Part shown: positions 21,657 to 33,870 of the stretch, piece after piece
Layout of the letters: every line of letters starts with the position of its first letter
Numbering within the stretch: position 1 is the stretch's first letter
Source of the DNA: Cephalotus follicularis
Lineage: Eukaryota; Streptophyta; Magnoliopsida; Oxalidales; Cephalotaceae
DNA: 64,000 nt
Reading direction: 5' to 3'
Assembly: GCA_001972305.1 (NCBI GenBank)
Contig: BDDD01000924.1
Coordinates: 1-64,000, forward strand
Notes under the pieces: generated by a model
Seen by the model: the letters and a program-made list of their open reading frames with translations, nothing else
The model's database searches: none
Told to the model about the DNA's origin: nothing
Made by a program: the position numbers and the translations under genes

Positions 21657-23127
21657 TGTAACGCCCCGAATTTCATAAATAATTATTATGAAATTGGTAC
21701 GTGTACGATTGTAATAAAATTGATAGAGCCCGGAGTAATAAAAAGGCATTACGCATTTAAGTCGTAATTGCGTTAGCTAAAGACGGCTAATAAAATATAT
21801 TTTTAATGCGCGACAATAAAGCCCAAATGTTCGCAATATTATTTCGATCATTTTGGTGGTCGTTTGGAAAAATTTATGTCGCGATTTGCGGAAAAATCGG
21901 GACCCGTACCTTAGTATTTTACCAGAAAATGCTAAGGAGGAAGCAAGAATAAATGGGAGAGGCACACACACACGGGCGCATCATGCGCCCGTGCATGAAA
22001 ACATCGCAGGGGCTTCGTGCGCCTGCATCTGGAGAGATGGCGAGAGAGGGTGGGAGAGATATCGGCAGAGAGGTCGGGAGAGGACGTCGGAGGCAGCTAC
22101 CGGACCGGGAGAGCACGCCGGTCAACCCAGGGCCTCCAACCGACGGTAACCTCCTCCCCCTTCTTCTCTTTTTCTTCTTTTTTGTTCCAGTCAGAATAGA
22201 ATAGTGCATTTCATAAGAATCATGATTTAATGTTGTAGTATACTGTAAGAATTTATGGGGAGAGAGTTTAAAAAAAACATGAAGAGGCCCGACGTTTCTA
22301 GAAACGCAGGGCGCTTAATTAGAAGAAAAGAGAGAGAGCGACGTGGCAGAGAAGGAGAAAGACAAAGGGAGAGCAGCACTCCCTTGGCGACCGGCTGTTC
22401 ACTGGCGTTCCTTGTGTTTCCGGTCGATAGAGAGAGAAACACATATTTCCTTCTCCCTGTCTCTTTTCTTTCTCCCGATGGCAAGCTTGAAGCTTTCTCA
22501 CATTTTCATCTATGTTCACCACTGGCATTCCCTCATGGTGGAGTTTGTCTTCGCATTGGAGGTCAACTCTTCCTTGGTTGACCTTAGCTTAGGTGTTTTC
22601 CAGTGATTTCGGCGATGGTTTCGACTACTGAGTCCACTCGCCAATTTCGGTACGGTGAAGGCTATAGCTAGGAGTTCAATGGCGAGTCACACCGAGTTTC
22701 GAGTACCAGTGATAAGATCGATGCTTTTGGGGGCCATCAGTGGCATCGCCGAGCCACGACGATGTGACCGGAGATCGCTGAGTCAACTCAGTGAGTCCAA
22801 TAAGGTTGAAGCAAAGGCTACGCGTTCCTCAGCAAGTCCTGGTGAGTCACAAGCACAGAGGCCTAGATTGGAGCCGTTGGAGGCTGGTGATAATGTGGTC
22901 GGAGTTCCTGCGAGGCTACAAGAACTTGACCGGAGACCGGCAGAACTCCGGGATTGCATAATTTATGTGGAGAAGTTTGTTTGCCTAGTTGGTAAGCTTC
23001 ATTACTCCCTTGTTAAGTTAGTCGATATGTTTATGTTTCTATAGAGTATTTTCGATTGCTTTTTTGGATAATGAGACTAATGGTTTATCTTCATATTGTT
23101 GGTATTAGTTCATGAAATTTAGAGTAT
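21657..23127 (+). repeat. X: plus-strand Tekay-type LTR, left part
   Basis: It begins TGTAACGCCCCGAATTTC directly after the E5 gag knuckle sequence (candidate target duplication CTTTT, 21652-21656). The terminus resembles the U3 starts of E1/E2 (TGTAACGCCCGA) and E7 (TGTAATGACCCG). The stretch is GC-richer at 22000-22200 and 22650-22960. Short open frames there show no recognisable protein. It is interrupted at 23127/23128 by E3 and continues at 32214. The far end is not firmly located. Confidence 0.6.
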
Positions 23128-24786
23128 TGATGGTTGTCATTAGGCCAAATCAAAATTACCCTAATCTAACAATTTAGAAAGTGGAAGTAGGGATCATTCC
23201 CATGAAGAGCTATAAGAGATACTATAAAAACAAACCTAGGATGTACTAAAACAAAAAATAAATGAACAATAAAAATAACTTAGAAAAGATGATTGGTTGG
23301 ATTAAACTATGGCAATGAGAAATTGAACAATTCAAACTAAATATCTAATGTAAATTAACAAAATAAATAAATAAGAAAATTGATATGAAATAGCAATCCC
23401 GTACATGTGAAAATCCCCGCATGTATATATATATACTTAACTTCGTTGCACAAGTTTCAATTTAGTGCAGAAAATTACTAAATTAACCTAGGTACAACCT
23501 ATTCTGTCAAACCTTGATACTCTCAAAAGGTTGATTAGTTAAAGGGTGTCTTTGGCTAATACAGCAAACTAGTGATTTAGCAAACTAGTGATTTAACGTA
23601 GGTGCATCCTATCTTATCACACCTTGATACTCTCAAAAGGATGATTGGTTAAAGGATGTCATTGGTTCAATCACATAAAAAGCATTGCATGATGGGGATG
23701 AATTACAGCTACTAACACTAAAACATCAAAACAGATTTTATATATTAAAAATTGTTCTCGTCAATGTTCCAATACATTAATCAGGAAAAAATATCTCACA
23801 AACATGCAATTAAACTTGAAACAATAACTGAAATATANNNNNNNNNNNNNNNNNNNNNNNNNCGTTTTTCACTTGTTATTGGCCCCCCCCCCCGTAATCT
23901 TAATTTTGTTATCTCTCCTTACCTCCGTCGTGCGTCGGCTGTCCTCATATTTTCTTTTAACTCTTCGTCGTCGACCAAAAATTACTTCTTAAGATAGTCT
24001 TTTAACAACAGTAGTAAGTAGTACGAATCGATTCATAACATTAGCATATATATAAACATAGCCGACAAACCTAATGCATTCATTAAAACGTGGGTCCGTG
24101 GCGTGTTGGATGTTGTGGATGCTGGAATTGCGGCTTGATGGTTACATGCATCGGCTGGATGATGTATGTATGCATCAACGCATGGAGGCTGATATTGGGC
24201 TTGGCAGATTGCTGGGCTACATGGAAGCATGTATGGCGTTCATACGTTGTATGGCCTACATGGGCTTGTGTGAAGAATGTGGGGCGAAGAATGGTGCACA
24301 TGGATTTGGCACATGCATGTTGAATTGTGGCTTGAATGTATGCATGAGGGCGTGACGTATCAATGCATGGGATGCCGGCGTGTTAATTGAAGTATACTGG
24401 GCGTGTTGCACGGCGACACTTGGCGTATAGCTTCAAATGCTTGAACGTTTGTTTTTCTTGCAATATCTCTTCATCAGAACTTCAGAATAAACCGGCCCAA
24501 AAACTAAAAGTGGTGCAAATAATTTTATGAACATAATGAGTCCAATATTTAATATCTTTTGAGCCTTAAATTTTGACTTCTCTCGCTCGAGTAGGTTCAC
24601 TCTTTAACCGATCTTCGACTTCAAACCACTTTAACTCGAAAAGTAACGTTTTAGCTTCATTTTCTCTTATTCCACAATAATCAACATACTACCTGAAAAT
24701 CAAATAAACACCACAACAGTAGTCTATCCCAAGCATAAAAATATAATACATAAATCATTAAAAATAACACATTTTAATGCTTATCA
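23128..24786 (-). repeat. E3 3' LTR (1659 bp, contains an assembly gap)
   Basis: The outer 700 bp and inner 740 bp align with the 5' LTR. The middle (about 23838-24050) contains 25 Ns and a C-run and does not match the other LTR. Confidence 0.9.
23838..23862. other. Run of 25 N (assembly gap)
   Basis: Undetermined bases. The flanking right side (23863-24050) is not homologous to the corresponding segment of the other E3 LTR (about 31255-31480), so the gap may hide a rearrangement or a misjoin. Confidence 0.99.
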
Positions 24787-25559
24787 AATACCCCCATACT
24801 TGCACTTTGCTTGTCCTCAAGCAAGTAAAATGAAAAGTTAAGAACACGAAAACATAAACATAAACATAAACAGCAAATACAAACAAAAACCTAACTCACT
24901 CTCGTATGAATCACGATTGCATTTAGCACATCCAACAAGCATTTAAACCCCTAGGTGGCCCTAGTGGACGAGTGTTGTCTCATGAGTGTTTTCCAAGTGA
25001 ATAAACACACAAAATTCAGTTCATCAAAACTTTGACAATAGGCTAAATGTATCTCCACTTAAACATACTTGAATTTTATTATCTCGTTCCAAGCTATAGA
25101 CTCAAAACACATCTCAATTAAGGAGCTTTCATATATATTTCTATTATTCCACAATATATAAACTAATCAAAATATGCATTCTTAGCAACATAAAATACTA
25201 GTTCGGAGTTGGACAAAGAACTTTAGCACTTACACACATTTTCTTTCTTTTCTTTTTTTTCTTTTTTTATTCATTATTCCACTCTTTTCCATCTGAAATG
25301 TCATGGATGGAGCAAACACCAGACATTCAAAGTACTAAGTAGCTTCAGATTTTTTTTACCAACTTAAATTCGTGCAATGTCTTGATCTCTTAAGCTTTCT
25401 ATAAGACCCATGTAGCAAGGTTTCGACCAGTTACTCTCAAACCAGTTGGTTTTAACGAACTAGGTGTAAAACACCCCTAAGGTTTAATTACTCGAATCAA
25501 ATAGGCTACAGACCAAGACTGAATTCAAAATGGTAAAATATGCTTTATTCTTCTTTTTC
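24787..25559 (-). other. E3 3' non-coding region with polypurine tract
   Basis: ATACCCCCATACTTGCAC next to the LTR is the complement of a purine tract. The remainder is AT-rich, with a T-rich run at about 25239-25270, and shows no coding signal. Confidence 0.6.
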
Positions 25560-26560
25560 TTTTTTTGACATATATGCTTCACATCCTTCCTCGACAATCT
25601 TGACAGAGGTGCCGCTATCACCGAGAATACCTCAACAAATCTTCGATAACAGCCAACAAGTCCAAGGAAATTGCACACCTCAGGTACGCTCTTGGGTCGC
25701 TCCAAAGCTAACACTGCTTCAATATTTCTTGGGTAAACCTCAAGACCTTGGCTCGAGATCACATGGCCTAAGAACATAACCTTGTCCAACCAAAACTCAC
25801 AATTATTGAGATTAGCATACAACTCATGGTTTCTCAAGGTCTGCAAAATGATCCTCATATGCTCGTCGTGCTCGGCCAAACTCCGAGGGTAGACCATCAC
25901 ATTGTCTATGAACACCACCATAAAAGTGTCCAGGAAAGGTTGAAGAACTCGATTAATCGAATCCATGAAAGTGGCCGGTGCATTGGTTAGCCCAAACGGC
26001 ATAATTGAGAACTCATAAAGACCATATCGTGATCCGAAGGCCGTCTTTGGAATGTCCTCTTCCCTCACCTTGAACTTGTGATATCCTGATCGAAGCTCTA
26101 TCTTACAAAACACACAAGCACCACGCAACTTGTCTATCCTCGGTAGAAAGCTCTGCGCCTAAAGATCTCAACTGTTCCAGCATCGGTAAGTAAACCAACT
26201 GAACGTGAGCCAAGGAAACAGAAGACTTCCTGCTCAATGCATCAGTAACCATGTTGGCCTTACCCGGATGATACTCAATGGTACACTCATAGTCCTTGAT
26301 GAGCTCGATCCATCTCCTCTGCCTCATGTTCAAATGCGGATGGGAAGACAAATACCTTATGCTCGGGTGGTCGGTAAATATCTGGCAGACCTTACCATAA
26401 AGATAATGACGCCATATCTTGAAGCAAACAACACCTTAGCTAACTCCAAGTCATGGGTGGGGTAGTTGAGCTCATGAATCTTCCACTTTCAAGACGCATA
26501 GGAAATAACTCTCCCTTCTTGCATCAACACACAGCCAAGGCCTTAATTAGAAGCATCATC
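25560..26560 (-). pseudogene. Chromovirus RNase H-RT fragment in permuted order inside E3
   Basis: Reading along the minus strand, RNase H comes first (about 26560-26165: [56 protein letters not shown]). RT palm and thumb follow (26128-25560: KIELRSGYHKFKVREEDIPK, MPFGLTNAPATFMD, FIDNVMVY, FLGHVISSQGLEV, FLGLVGCYRRFVE). In every Ty3 element RT precedes RNase H, so this is a rearranged piece joined near 26135. The RT box is FIDN, not FIDD. Sequence type is chromovirus, not Athila, so it is foreign to E3. Several stops interrupt it. Confidence 0.85.
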
Positions 26561-27131
26561 GTCTTTCTCCTCGCTAAAATTTATAAAACCTTGAAAACAT
26601 ATAAGATGGTCTTTTTTATCTTTTTCTTTAATCATTTATTTTTGCACAAAACTCCTACCTTGAGATATATTTCTTTTCTTTTCCTCGAAAACAAAAATCT
26701 TATTATTTCTCCTATGGGGTTTTCTATTATTTCTAAATACATCAACATTTATTCCTACTTTCACAATTAAGATGAACTTTGGTACCAAACCCCCTCATAC
26801 TTAAACGTTGCATTGCCCTCAATGCATTGAAACACAACTAGAAAATTAACAAAATATGAACAAAAATAGACGAAACAATGCAAATAAATAAAAGAACAAT
26901 GGGGTAGGATTTACCGAATATGATCACGGAGCTCGAAATAATTTATTAGTGCAGCTGAAATTGAGAACTGTAGAAACATCGAACAGCACGTAATTTATCT
27001 ACAAAAATAATCACAAACAAAAACATAAAGCGTAAAAGAAACGAGATACATAAATAAAACAAAAACAGTGGGTTGCCTCCCACTAAGCGCTTTGCTTTAA
27101 TGTCTTTGGCTAGACGCAACTGGTGTGGATA
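26561..27131 (-). other. E3 non-coding region with Athila hallmark
   Basis: It contains CCCCCTCATACTTAAACGTTG, GCATTGCCCTCAATGCATTG and, at about 27068-27100, the complement of GCGCTTAGTGGGAGGCAACC, sequences typical of the region after pol in Athila/Tat elements. No gene. Confidence 0.7.
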
Positions 27132-27548
27132 TCAAAGAGAAGTGTAGACAGGATAAATCAAGTCAACAGACTCAATGATCTGTCCATCAGTAATTCCATC
27201 CACATATGGTTTCAAATGCCGCCCATGGACATTAAATGTGTCTTCAAAACCTGCCCAAGCAAACTCAAAAATACCAATTGAAAGCACAGTTTGAACAATA
27301 TAAATGGCATCCCAAAAATATTTCCACAAATAAAATCCATCAATAGAACCATAACATTTAAGTGTATCAACACAATGGGAGAAAACAACTTTTACAATAT
27401 AAGAACCATCCCACCAAGAATTCCACCAGTAAAAACTGTCAAGAACGCAATGTACCAAATTACTAGTGTCCCAATCCCAAAGAACATTCACAATTTCAAA
27501 TGAGGTGGAACAATAACCCATGAATGAATTGTTTATATTACAAGGCAA
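27132..27548 (-). pseudogene. E3 integrase C-terminal tail with duplicated Trp-rich segment
   Basis: An open frame of 138 codons. Its end, FNVHGRHLKPYVDG, matches the typical terminus of Athila/Tat pol (a KVNGxRLKPY motif). Upstream are similar segments WDGSYIVKVVFSHC and WDAIYIVQTVLSIG, resembling repeated copies of the family's 'WxGPFIVxxVFPHG' integrase tail motif. At DNA level ACAATATAAATGGCATCCC (about 27295) and ACAATATAAGAACCATCCC (about 27399) begin copies about 105 bp apart. No integrase catalytic core is present. Function is unlikely. Confidence 0.6.
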
Positions 27549-28640
27549 TTCTTTTAATTCAAATTCCGGAGACTTTTCTATGAATGGTTTATGTCAAGAT
27601 GTGGGCAATGGACCCACTGATTCTAATGGTTGTGGACCTAACTTCTCAAAGAAATGTCCTTTTTCAATCTCCTCAAATTCCCTCATACACTCACTGATGA
27701 TTTCATCAAATTCGCGTTCCCTATCCGAGATGGATTCAATAACCCCATCATCTAGCCACTCCAAAAATTATTGTTGAATTGCTTCCTCATCCTCTATTTC
27801 CTTCAAGTATTCACTAAAGTTGCTATCAAACTCTATGTCAAAGGATGTTTGGTCAGGCGTGGAAATTTTGTGAGTGTAATGGGATAGGTTATCCCATTCC
27901 CTATCCGATGTTGGCTCATTGAGCTTATTTTCTAGACATGCTAACTCTGCTTCAATTTCTAACCATTGTAACATGTCCTTTTGGGTAGAGAAGCTCAAAT
28001 TTTGCTGCAAAGAGTTATGCACAAGTGTCTCGGGCGTACACTTGGATACCACCTCATCAATCACATCTATGACAAAACAAGCCTCCTCACCTTGAGGTCC
28101 TATGGGTGTATTGAAGATGTTTATTCTTAACTTCTTATTACCAAAGGATATGTCCATGGCTCGTGGTCGACAATTTATGCAAGCATTTGCTGTGGCCAAG
28201 AAAGGACGACCTAAGAGAATCGATTATGGCTTTCCATTCGCATGTGTTTCCATATCAAGCACAAGGAAATCCATTGGAAAATAAATCTCGTCAACTTTCA
28301 CTAAAACGTCCTCAATGAATCCCTTCAGAATTTTTAAAGATCTATCAGCAAGTTGAAGAGTTACCTCAGTGTGTTTTAATTCTCCAAACCCAAAATGGTC
28401 ATAAATTGAGCTAGGTAGGATCTTAACGCTGGCTCCTAAACCCAAGAGTGTTATCTCTATGAGTAAATTTCCTATCTTGCAAGATATCAGTGGAGCTCCA
28501 GGGTCTTTGAGTTTAGGCGGCAACTTGTTAGAAAGCACTGCACTCACCTGCCCTGTTAAATGGACTGTTTTCGGAATGTGTGTTTTAAACTTACGCTTCG
28601 TGGAGCATAAGTCCTTCAAGCACTTCGCATAAGCTGGCAC
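27549..28640 (-). pseudogene. E3 protease and pre-RT spacer
   Basis: The protease part (28640-28224) reads GNLLIEITLLGLGASVKILP then SIYDHFGFGELKHTEVTLQL and DFLVLDMETHANGKP. Athila proteases have DLGAS at the active site, so here Asp is replaced by Gly (GGT). The next frame (28199-27768, TANACINCRPRAMDISFGNK) and the stretch ending KPFIEKSPEFELKELP (about 27580) form the spacer that in Athila elements leads straight into RT. The RT itself is missing; the reading passes into the integrase tail instead. Stops separate the pieces. Confidence 0.8.
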
Positions 28641-28643
28641 TTG

Positions 28644-30493
28644 TCATATCACATCTAGGAAAGGAAGGTTGATTTGGACCTTCTTAAACAGGTCCATCAT
28701 CTCGTCCATCCTTCCAACTTTTTTACCCAACAGAGGAGCTAAAGAGGGAGATCGCAAACACTTAGGAAAAGGTGCTTTAGGTGAAGCAGGAACAACGTAT
28801 TTTTCCTTCCCCTTGTGTTCACTCTCTTTAGATGTGGAGGCATTAGTGACTTCCATTTTAGAATTGCTAATGCTCTCTTTCTCGCCACTCTCTAAGGACA
28901 CTCTCTCTTCAAGATTCTTTTCATGGATCGGATCAGGATTTGAAACATTCACTTGTGGTTCTCTGATTATCCGACCATTTCTCAATGTTGTAATTGCTTG
29001 GGCTTGTTCAAAGTGGGGATGGTGTCCATACTGATTGTTCAGATTTCCTACCACTTGACATGGCAGGTGGACTTCTTCTCTCTTTCTAATGATATCAGCT
29101 AGCTGTGCTATTTGAGATTCCAACTTGGAAATGGAGTGGGTGTGGGATTGAAGAATTTGATCATATTTCTGGCTATTTTTGGTAATCCCCTCCAAAGCCA
29201 TCTGTATCTTATCAATTTTTTCTTCAGTTGCCGTAAGCACTTGAGGTGAAAATTTTGATTGTTGCACACCCCTATAGGCAGTTTGAGAAGGGAAGAAATT
29301 ATCTTGTATATACGGGGGATTTTGGCTAGTATTGGGCTGCTTCCATGAAAAATTGGGTTCATTCCTCCATCCCGGGTTAAATGTGTTGGAAAATGGACCA
29401 TTCCCCGGTCTAGAGAATCCTTATATTGCCTGTGGTTGTTCTTGAATAAATTCTTTATATTGCACAGCAAGCGTGCAATCACTCATATAATGTTTTGGGC
29501 TAGCACATAAGGCGCATGCCTCTTGTGCAATGGAAGTCTGAGTAGATTGCGTAGGAAGTGTTCGTACGGTTAACACTTTATCTAATTTATGGGATAGGAT
29601 GTCCACCTTGGCCTTGATGGCATCAAATTGGCTAACTTCATATATACCTCATTTCTTTTGAGTACCCGTTGTGGAGGACTCTACTATGGATGATAAATGG
29701 TGCAAAGAGTTGTTGCTAAGGGCCTTAAATAATTGTCTAGCTTCGTCTTCACTTTTATTCATGAATGTACTTCCACAAGAAGCATCCACCATCTGTCTAT
29801 TTTGTGCGGTCAGTCCATCATAGAAGCATTTGACTAACGCATTGGACTAACTGCCATTTACAAACGGCATGACGGGGACATTTTCTGATAAGGTCCTTTA
29901 ATCTTTCCCGTGATTCATGGAACTGCTCACCATCTTGCTGCTAAAAGCTAGTGAGAGCTCGTCTTATCTGGTTAGTTCAGCCTATGGGAAAATATTTCTT
30001 GAGGAATTCGTGTTGTAATTGTGCCCATGTGGTGATGATTACGGAGTTTAAGGAAAGTAACCATTGTTTAGCTCTATCTTTCAATGACAATGGAAATAAG
30101 ATAAGCTTAAGGGCATCCTTGCAGAAGTTCTGAATATTAAACGTAGAGCATATCTCAATGAATTCATCCAAATGCTTGTTCTTCATTGGCATGTCCATAA
30201 AAGTAAGGTAACATCTGAATAATACTGGACTTAATCTCATATTGAACAGCTTGGACAGCAGGCACCCTAATGCAAGAGGCAGTGGTATATGCACTTGGAG
30301 TAAAATGTTCACTTAAGGGTCGTCTTTGTGGCTCATCATGATTTTCACCCATTATGCTGTTTGCTCTAATGGCATCGAGGGTTCTTTCAATTTCTAAGAC
30401 ACAAGTAAGTATTTCAGAGTCTAATGATCGGTGACCTAGCATGCATCTAACTAAACTAAAAGGAAGAAAATTTCCTAAGTTTTTTTTTAACAC
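28644..30493 (-). pseudogene. E3 gag, frameshifted
   Basis: The capsid part has HLDEFIEICSTFNIQNFCKD and RAKQWLLSLNSVIITTWAQL (about 30180-29980), a classic Athila gag signature. Upstream the N-terminus (MGENHDEPQRRPLSEHF, near 30350) is in another frame, with a shift near 30175. A zinc knuckle CALCASPKHYMSDC lies in 29606-29421. The C-terminal coiled region (29267-28644, KLESQIAQLADIIRKREEVH) leads to the protease. At least three frame breaks or stops are present, so no intact product is possible. Confidence 0.85.
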
Positions 30494-30531
30494 TCACTAA
30501 GCTCCCGAAGCTATTTTTATGACACTCACTA

Positions 30532-30552
30532 CGCTCCCTGGCAACTACGCCA
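30532..30552 (-). other. E3 primer-binding site (tRNA-Asp type)
   Basis: The minus strand reads TGGCGTAGTTGCCAGGGAG, seven bases inside the 5' LTR. It resembles TGGCGCCGTTGCCGGGGA, the tRNA-Asp site used by Athila elements, with a few mismatches. Confidence 0.75.
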
Positions 30553-30558
30553 AAATTT

Positions 30559-32208
30559 TGATGGTTGTCGTTAGGCCGATTCAAAATTACCCTAATCTAA
30601 CAATTTAGCAAGTGAAAGTATGGATTGTTCCCACGAAGAGCTATAGGAGATGCTATAAAAATAAACCTAGGATGTACTCAAACAGAAAATAAATGAACAA
30701 TAAAAATAACTTAGAAAAGATGATTGGTTGGATTAGACTATGGAAATGAGAAATTGAACAATCCAAATTAAATATCTAATGTAAACTAACAAAATAAATA
30801 AATAAGGAAAGTGATATGAAATAGCAATCCCGTAGATGTGAGAATCCTTGCATGTATATAAATATACTAAAATTCATGGCACAAGTTTCAATTTAGTACA
30901 GAAAATTACCGAATTAACCTAGGCACAACCTATCCTGTCAAACCTTGATACTCTCAAAAGGTTGATTGGTTAAATGGTTTCTTTGCTTAACACAGCAAAC
31001 TAGTGATTAACCTAGGTACATCCTATCCTGTAACACCTTGACACTCTCAACAGGATGGTTGGTTAAAGGATGTCATTGGTTCCATGACATAAAAAGCATT
31101 GCATGATGTAGATGAATTAGAGCTACTAACACTAAAACATCAAAATAAATTTTATATATTAAAAATTCTTCTCATCAATGTTCCAATACATTAATAAAGA
31201 AAAAAATGTCTCACAAACATGCAATTAAACTTGAAACCAAAACTAAAAAATATATATACAACATGGGTTCATCTACATCTAGGGATTATAATACTTAGCC
31301 GAGCATGATGAAGATGACAACAACTTTCTGCATAGAATTCTTCATTAAAAACCAGCTGTTGCCTTCTCAATTTTCTTACTTCTCCCACTGCTGGCTACGT
31401 GCTGCCTCCCTTCCTCTCTATTGTTTTAATTCTACTGCCTCCCCCCGGGTTATTGTTCGCTTTTTGCCATATATATATACATAGCCGACAAACCTAATGC
31501 ATTCATTAAAACCTGGGTGTATGGCGTGTTGGATGCTGCGCATGTTTGAATTGAGGCTTGATTGTTACACATATGCACTGGATGATGTCTGTATGCATCA
31601 ACGTATTTAGGCTGATATTGGGCTTGATAGATTACTGTGCTACATGGCAGCATGTATAGCGTTGATACGTTGCATGGCCTGCATGGGCTTGTGTGAAGAA
31701 TGTGAGGCGAAGAATGGTGTGCATGGATTCGCCAGATGCATGTTGAATTGTAGCTTGAATGTATGCATGGGGGCGTGACGTATCAATGCATGGGCTGCTG
31801 GCGTGTTAATTGAAGAATGCTGGGCGTGTTGCATTGCACCACGTGGCGTATAGCTTGAAATTCTTCAACGTTTGTTTTCTTGCAATATCACTTCATCGAA
31901 ACTTCAGAATAAACCGTCCCAAGAACTAAAAGTGCTCCAAATAATTTTATGAACATAACGAGTCCAATATTTAATATCTTTTGAGCCTTAAATTTCATCT
32001 TCTCTCGCTTAAGTAGGTTCACTCTTTAACCGATCTTTGACTTCAAACCACTTTAACTCAAAAACTAACGTTTTAGCTTCATTTTCTCTTATTCCCCAAT
32101 AATCAACATACTATCTGAAAATCAAATAAATACCACCACAGTAGTCTATCCCAAGCATAAAAATATCATAAATAAATCATTAAAAATAACACTTTTTTAT
32201 GCTTATCA
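30559..32208 (-). repeat. E3 5' LTR (1650 bp)
   Basis: TGATGGTTGTC to TATGCTTATCA, followed by the target duplication AGTAT. The last 90 bp closely resemble the end of solo LTR E11 (CCAAGCATAAAAATATCA shared in kind), placing E11 in the same lineage. Confidence 0.92.
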
Positions 32209-32213
32209 AGTAT

Positions 32214-32853
32214 GTTGCATGATATAGCTCCATTTATCTTTAAGTTTCCAGCCTAGTAAGAATTGATGAAGGGTTAAGAAGTTCTAAGGTTTGAAGGATG
32301 TTAGAAGACGTGTTAGTAAGTAGAGAACATTATTATGTTGCTGGATGTAAGAGTTTAATGTTATATGAATCTTCCTTTGGATAATAAGGTTTCAGTTATA
32401 TATATGTGTTAGTAGTAATGTTGATTAATTGAAAAACTTGATGATGCAGTTGTGTGATTTACACATGCTGAGTAAGAGTGAATTCATTAGTATGGATATA
32501 GTTGATATTGTTTAATAAATATGGTGTATGTGAAGGATAGTTAACAATAGTGATGATTTGGAAATGGTAAAGAAGTCATTATGTAATAGTATGTCCATAT
32601 TCAAGTGGTGTAACGATGCAAATAAGTTCAGAAGAGGCATTATGCGATAAAGTGAGTAATATGATGAATTATAAATTGTAAGGTGTTAAGTTAGGGAGAA
32701 ATCGGGTATAGTAACATTTATACAACTCATATATGCATCTCATGTGTATAAGCATAAGATAAATGTGGTTAATGAGACAATAATGCGATGGCATTGTAGA
32801 CGTGATCCTATAGCTGATCCAGAGCATAGAGGGGCTTGTCATGCCTTGAACCA
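32214..32853 (+). repeat. X: right part of the LTR interrupted by E3
   Basis: It continues X after the AGTAT duplication; no coding signal. TGATCCAGAGCATAG at about 32814-32828 loosely resembles a degenerate tRNA-Met primer site (TGGTATCAGAGC), which would put the LTR end just before it. This is weak. Confidence 0.4.
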
Positions 32854-33870
32854 TGGTATAACCCCCACAACCCGACACACTACATGCCGTCCATATACTT
32901 CATTCATATGATCATCCAAAATATGCTATAAATTTAAAACTTCAATCAGAGTCACGCATGCGGAAAGATAACCATTCAAATCTCTTGCGTGAATAGACCC
33001 AATAATAAATATTTACATCTCATATCAAAAGCACTGCCACAAGTCGGCAAGTCAGTATAAGTGAACTATAATTATTCTTATACATAAAATCTCTTATACA
33101 ATAAGGCAGGTCAAGGAAGCTGCACTGCTACTTGAATCCTTGCTCTATGATTCGGTCCATCTGATTACTTCGATGCATCACCTGTACCTGACCCATTTTG
33201 AGAATGGTCAGTAACCCATCGCTACGTAGGCAGTACTTTATGCAATGAAGTGTACAGCTATAGCAGATGTCTGCATGGTGTGAGATGCATGAATTCCAGT
33301 TTATAGCAATATCCTATAACATAAAAGTCATCATTCATACGCCCTAAGCTTATAGGCATTTCATAGACCAATCCAAAGTCGCCTAGGAATACATATATCC
33401 ACAAGGCGAGAGTAGGCAGAGGACTTCCATCCTTCTATGCATTATTCTGCCGGTCTACACTCTACTGGCAGAGGACTTCCATCCTTCTATTCACTCTCGG
33501 TGTCGTAGGTAGTGGAGTCCACAAGCATACACGCTACTCGGCCTCTTCGGCTCAAGGTAGAATCACTATAAGTGCTCTCGGCCTCCTCGGGTCAAGGTAG
33601 AACCATTATCATCTGTGCACTACTCTGCTATAATTGAGCATCACCATCGTCTACACACTACTTGTGCTACAGAGGATGGAGTCGAGATAACACTGGCCTG
33701 GACAATCCTTCCCCTTAATGCTAGTCTCTTTAGGATAGAGCATAGGTAGTCAGGATTATGTGGAGTTACATGGGGTCATTGCGACCCTTCACAATGCGGG
33801 ATTCACCCCTAGGTTCACCTGCTGGAGGAGGTCCTACGGGATATCCTCTAGTAATGCTAGTTTTTCAAGA

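Larger units (their letters stand above)
23128..32208 (-). mobile_element. E3: Athila-like Ty3 element lacking RT and integrase core
   Basis: LTR pair 23128-24786 and 30559-32208, both TGATGGTTGTC..TTATCA, flanked by the 5-bp duplication AGTAT (23123-23127 and 32209-32213). Inside, on the minus strand, are a tRNA-Asp-type primer site, gag with one zinc knuckle, protease and spacer, then a short integrase tail and the hallmark GCGCTTAGTGGGAGGCAACC of Athila/Tat elements (27068-27100). The RT-RNase H-integrase core is absent. A rearranged chromovirus RT/RNase H fragment sits at 25560-26560. The LTRs differ by roughly 8% in the first 230 bp compared by eye. Confidence 0.9.

Noticed and set aside
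22255-23044. Overlapping open frames in the GC-richer part of X (for example 22655-23044) as a possible host gene
   Set aside because: No conserved motif, lies inside an LTR-like sequence, and overlapping frames in several phases are similar in length, as expected by chance.
24033-24355. Several overlapping frames on both strands in the E3 LTR
   Set aside because: LTR sequence rich in ATGCATG; the matching region of the other LTR (31450-31834) has different frames.
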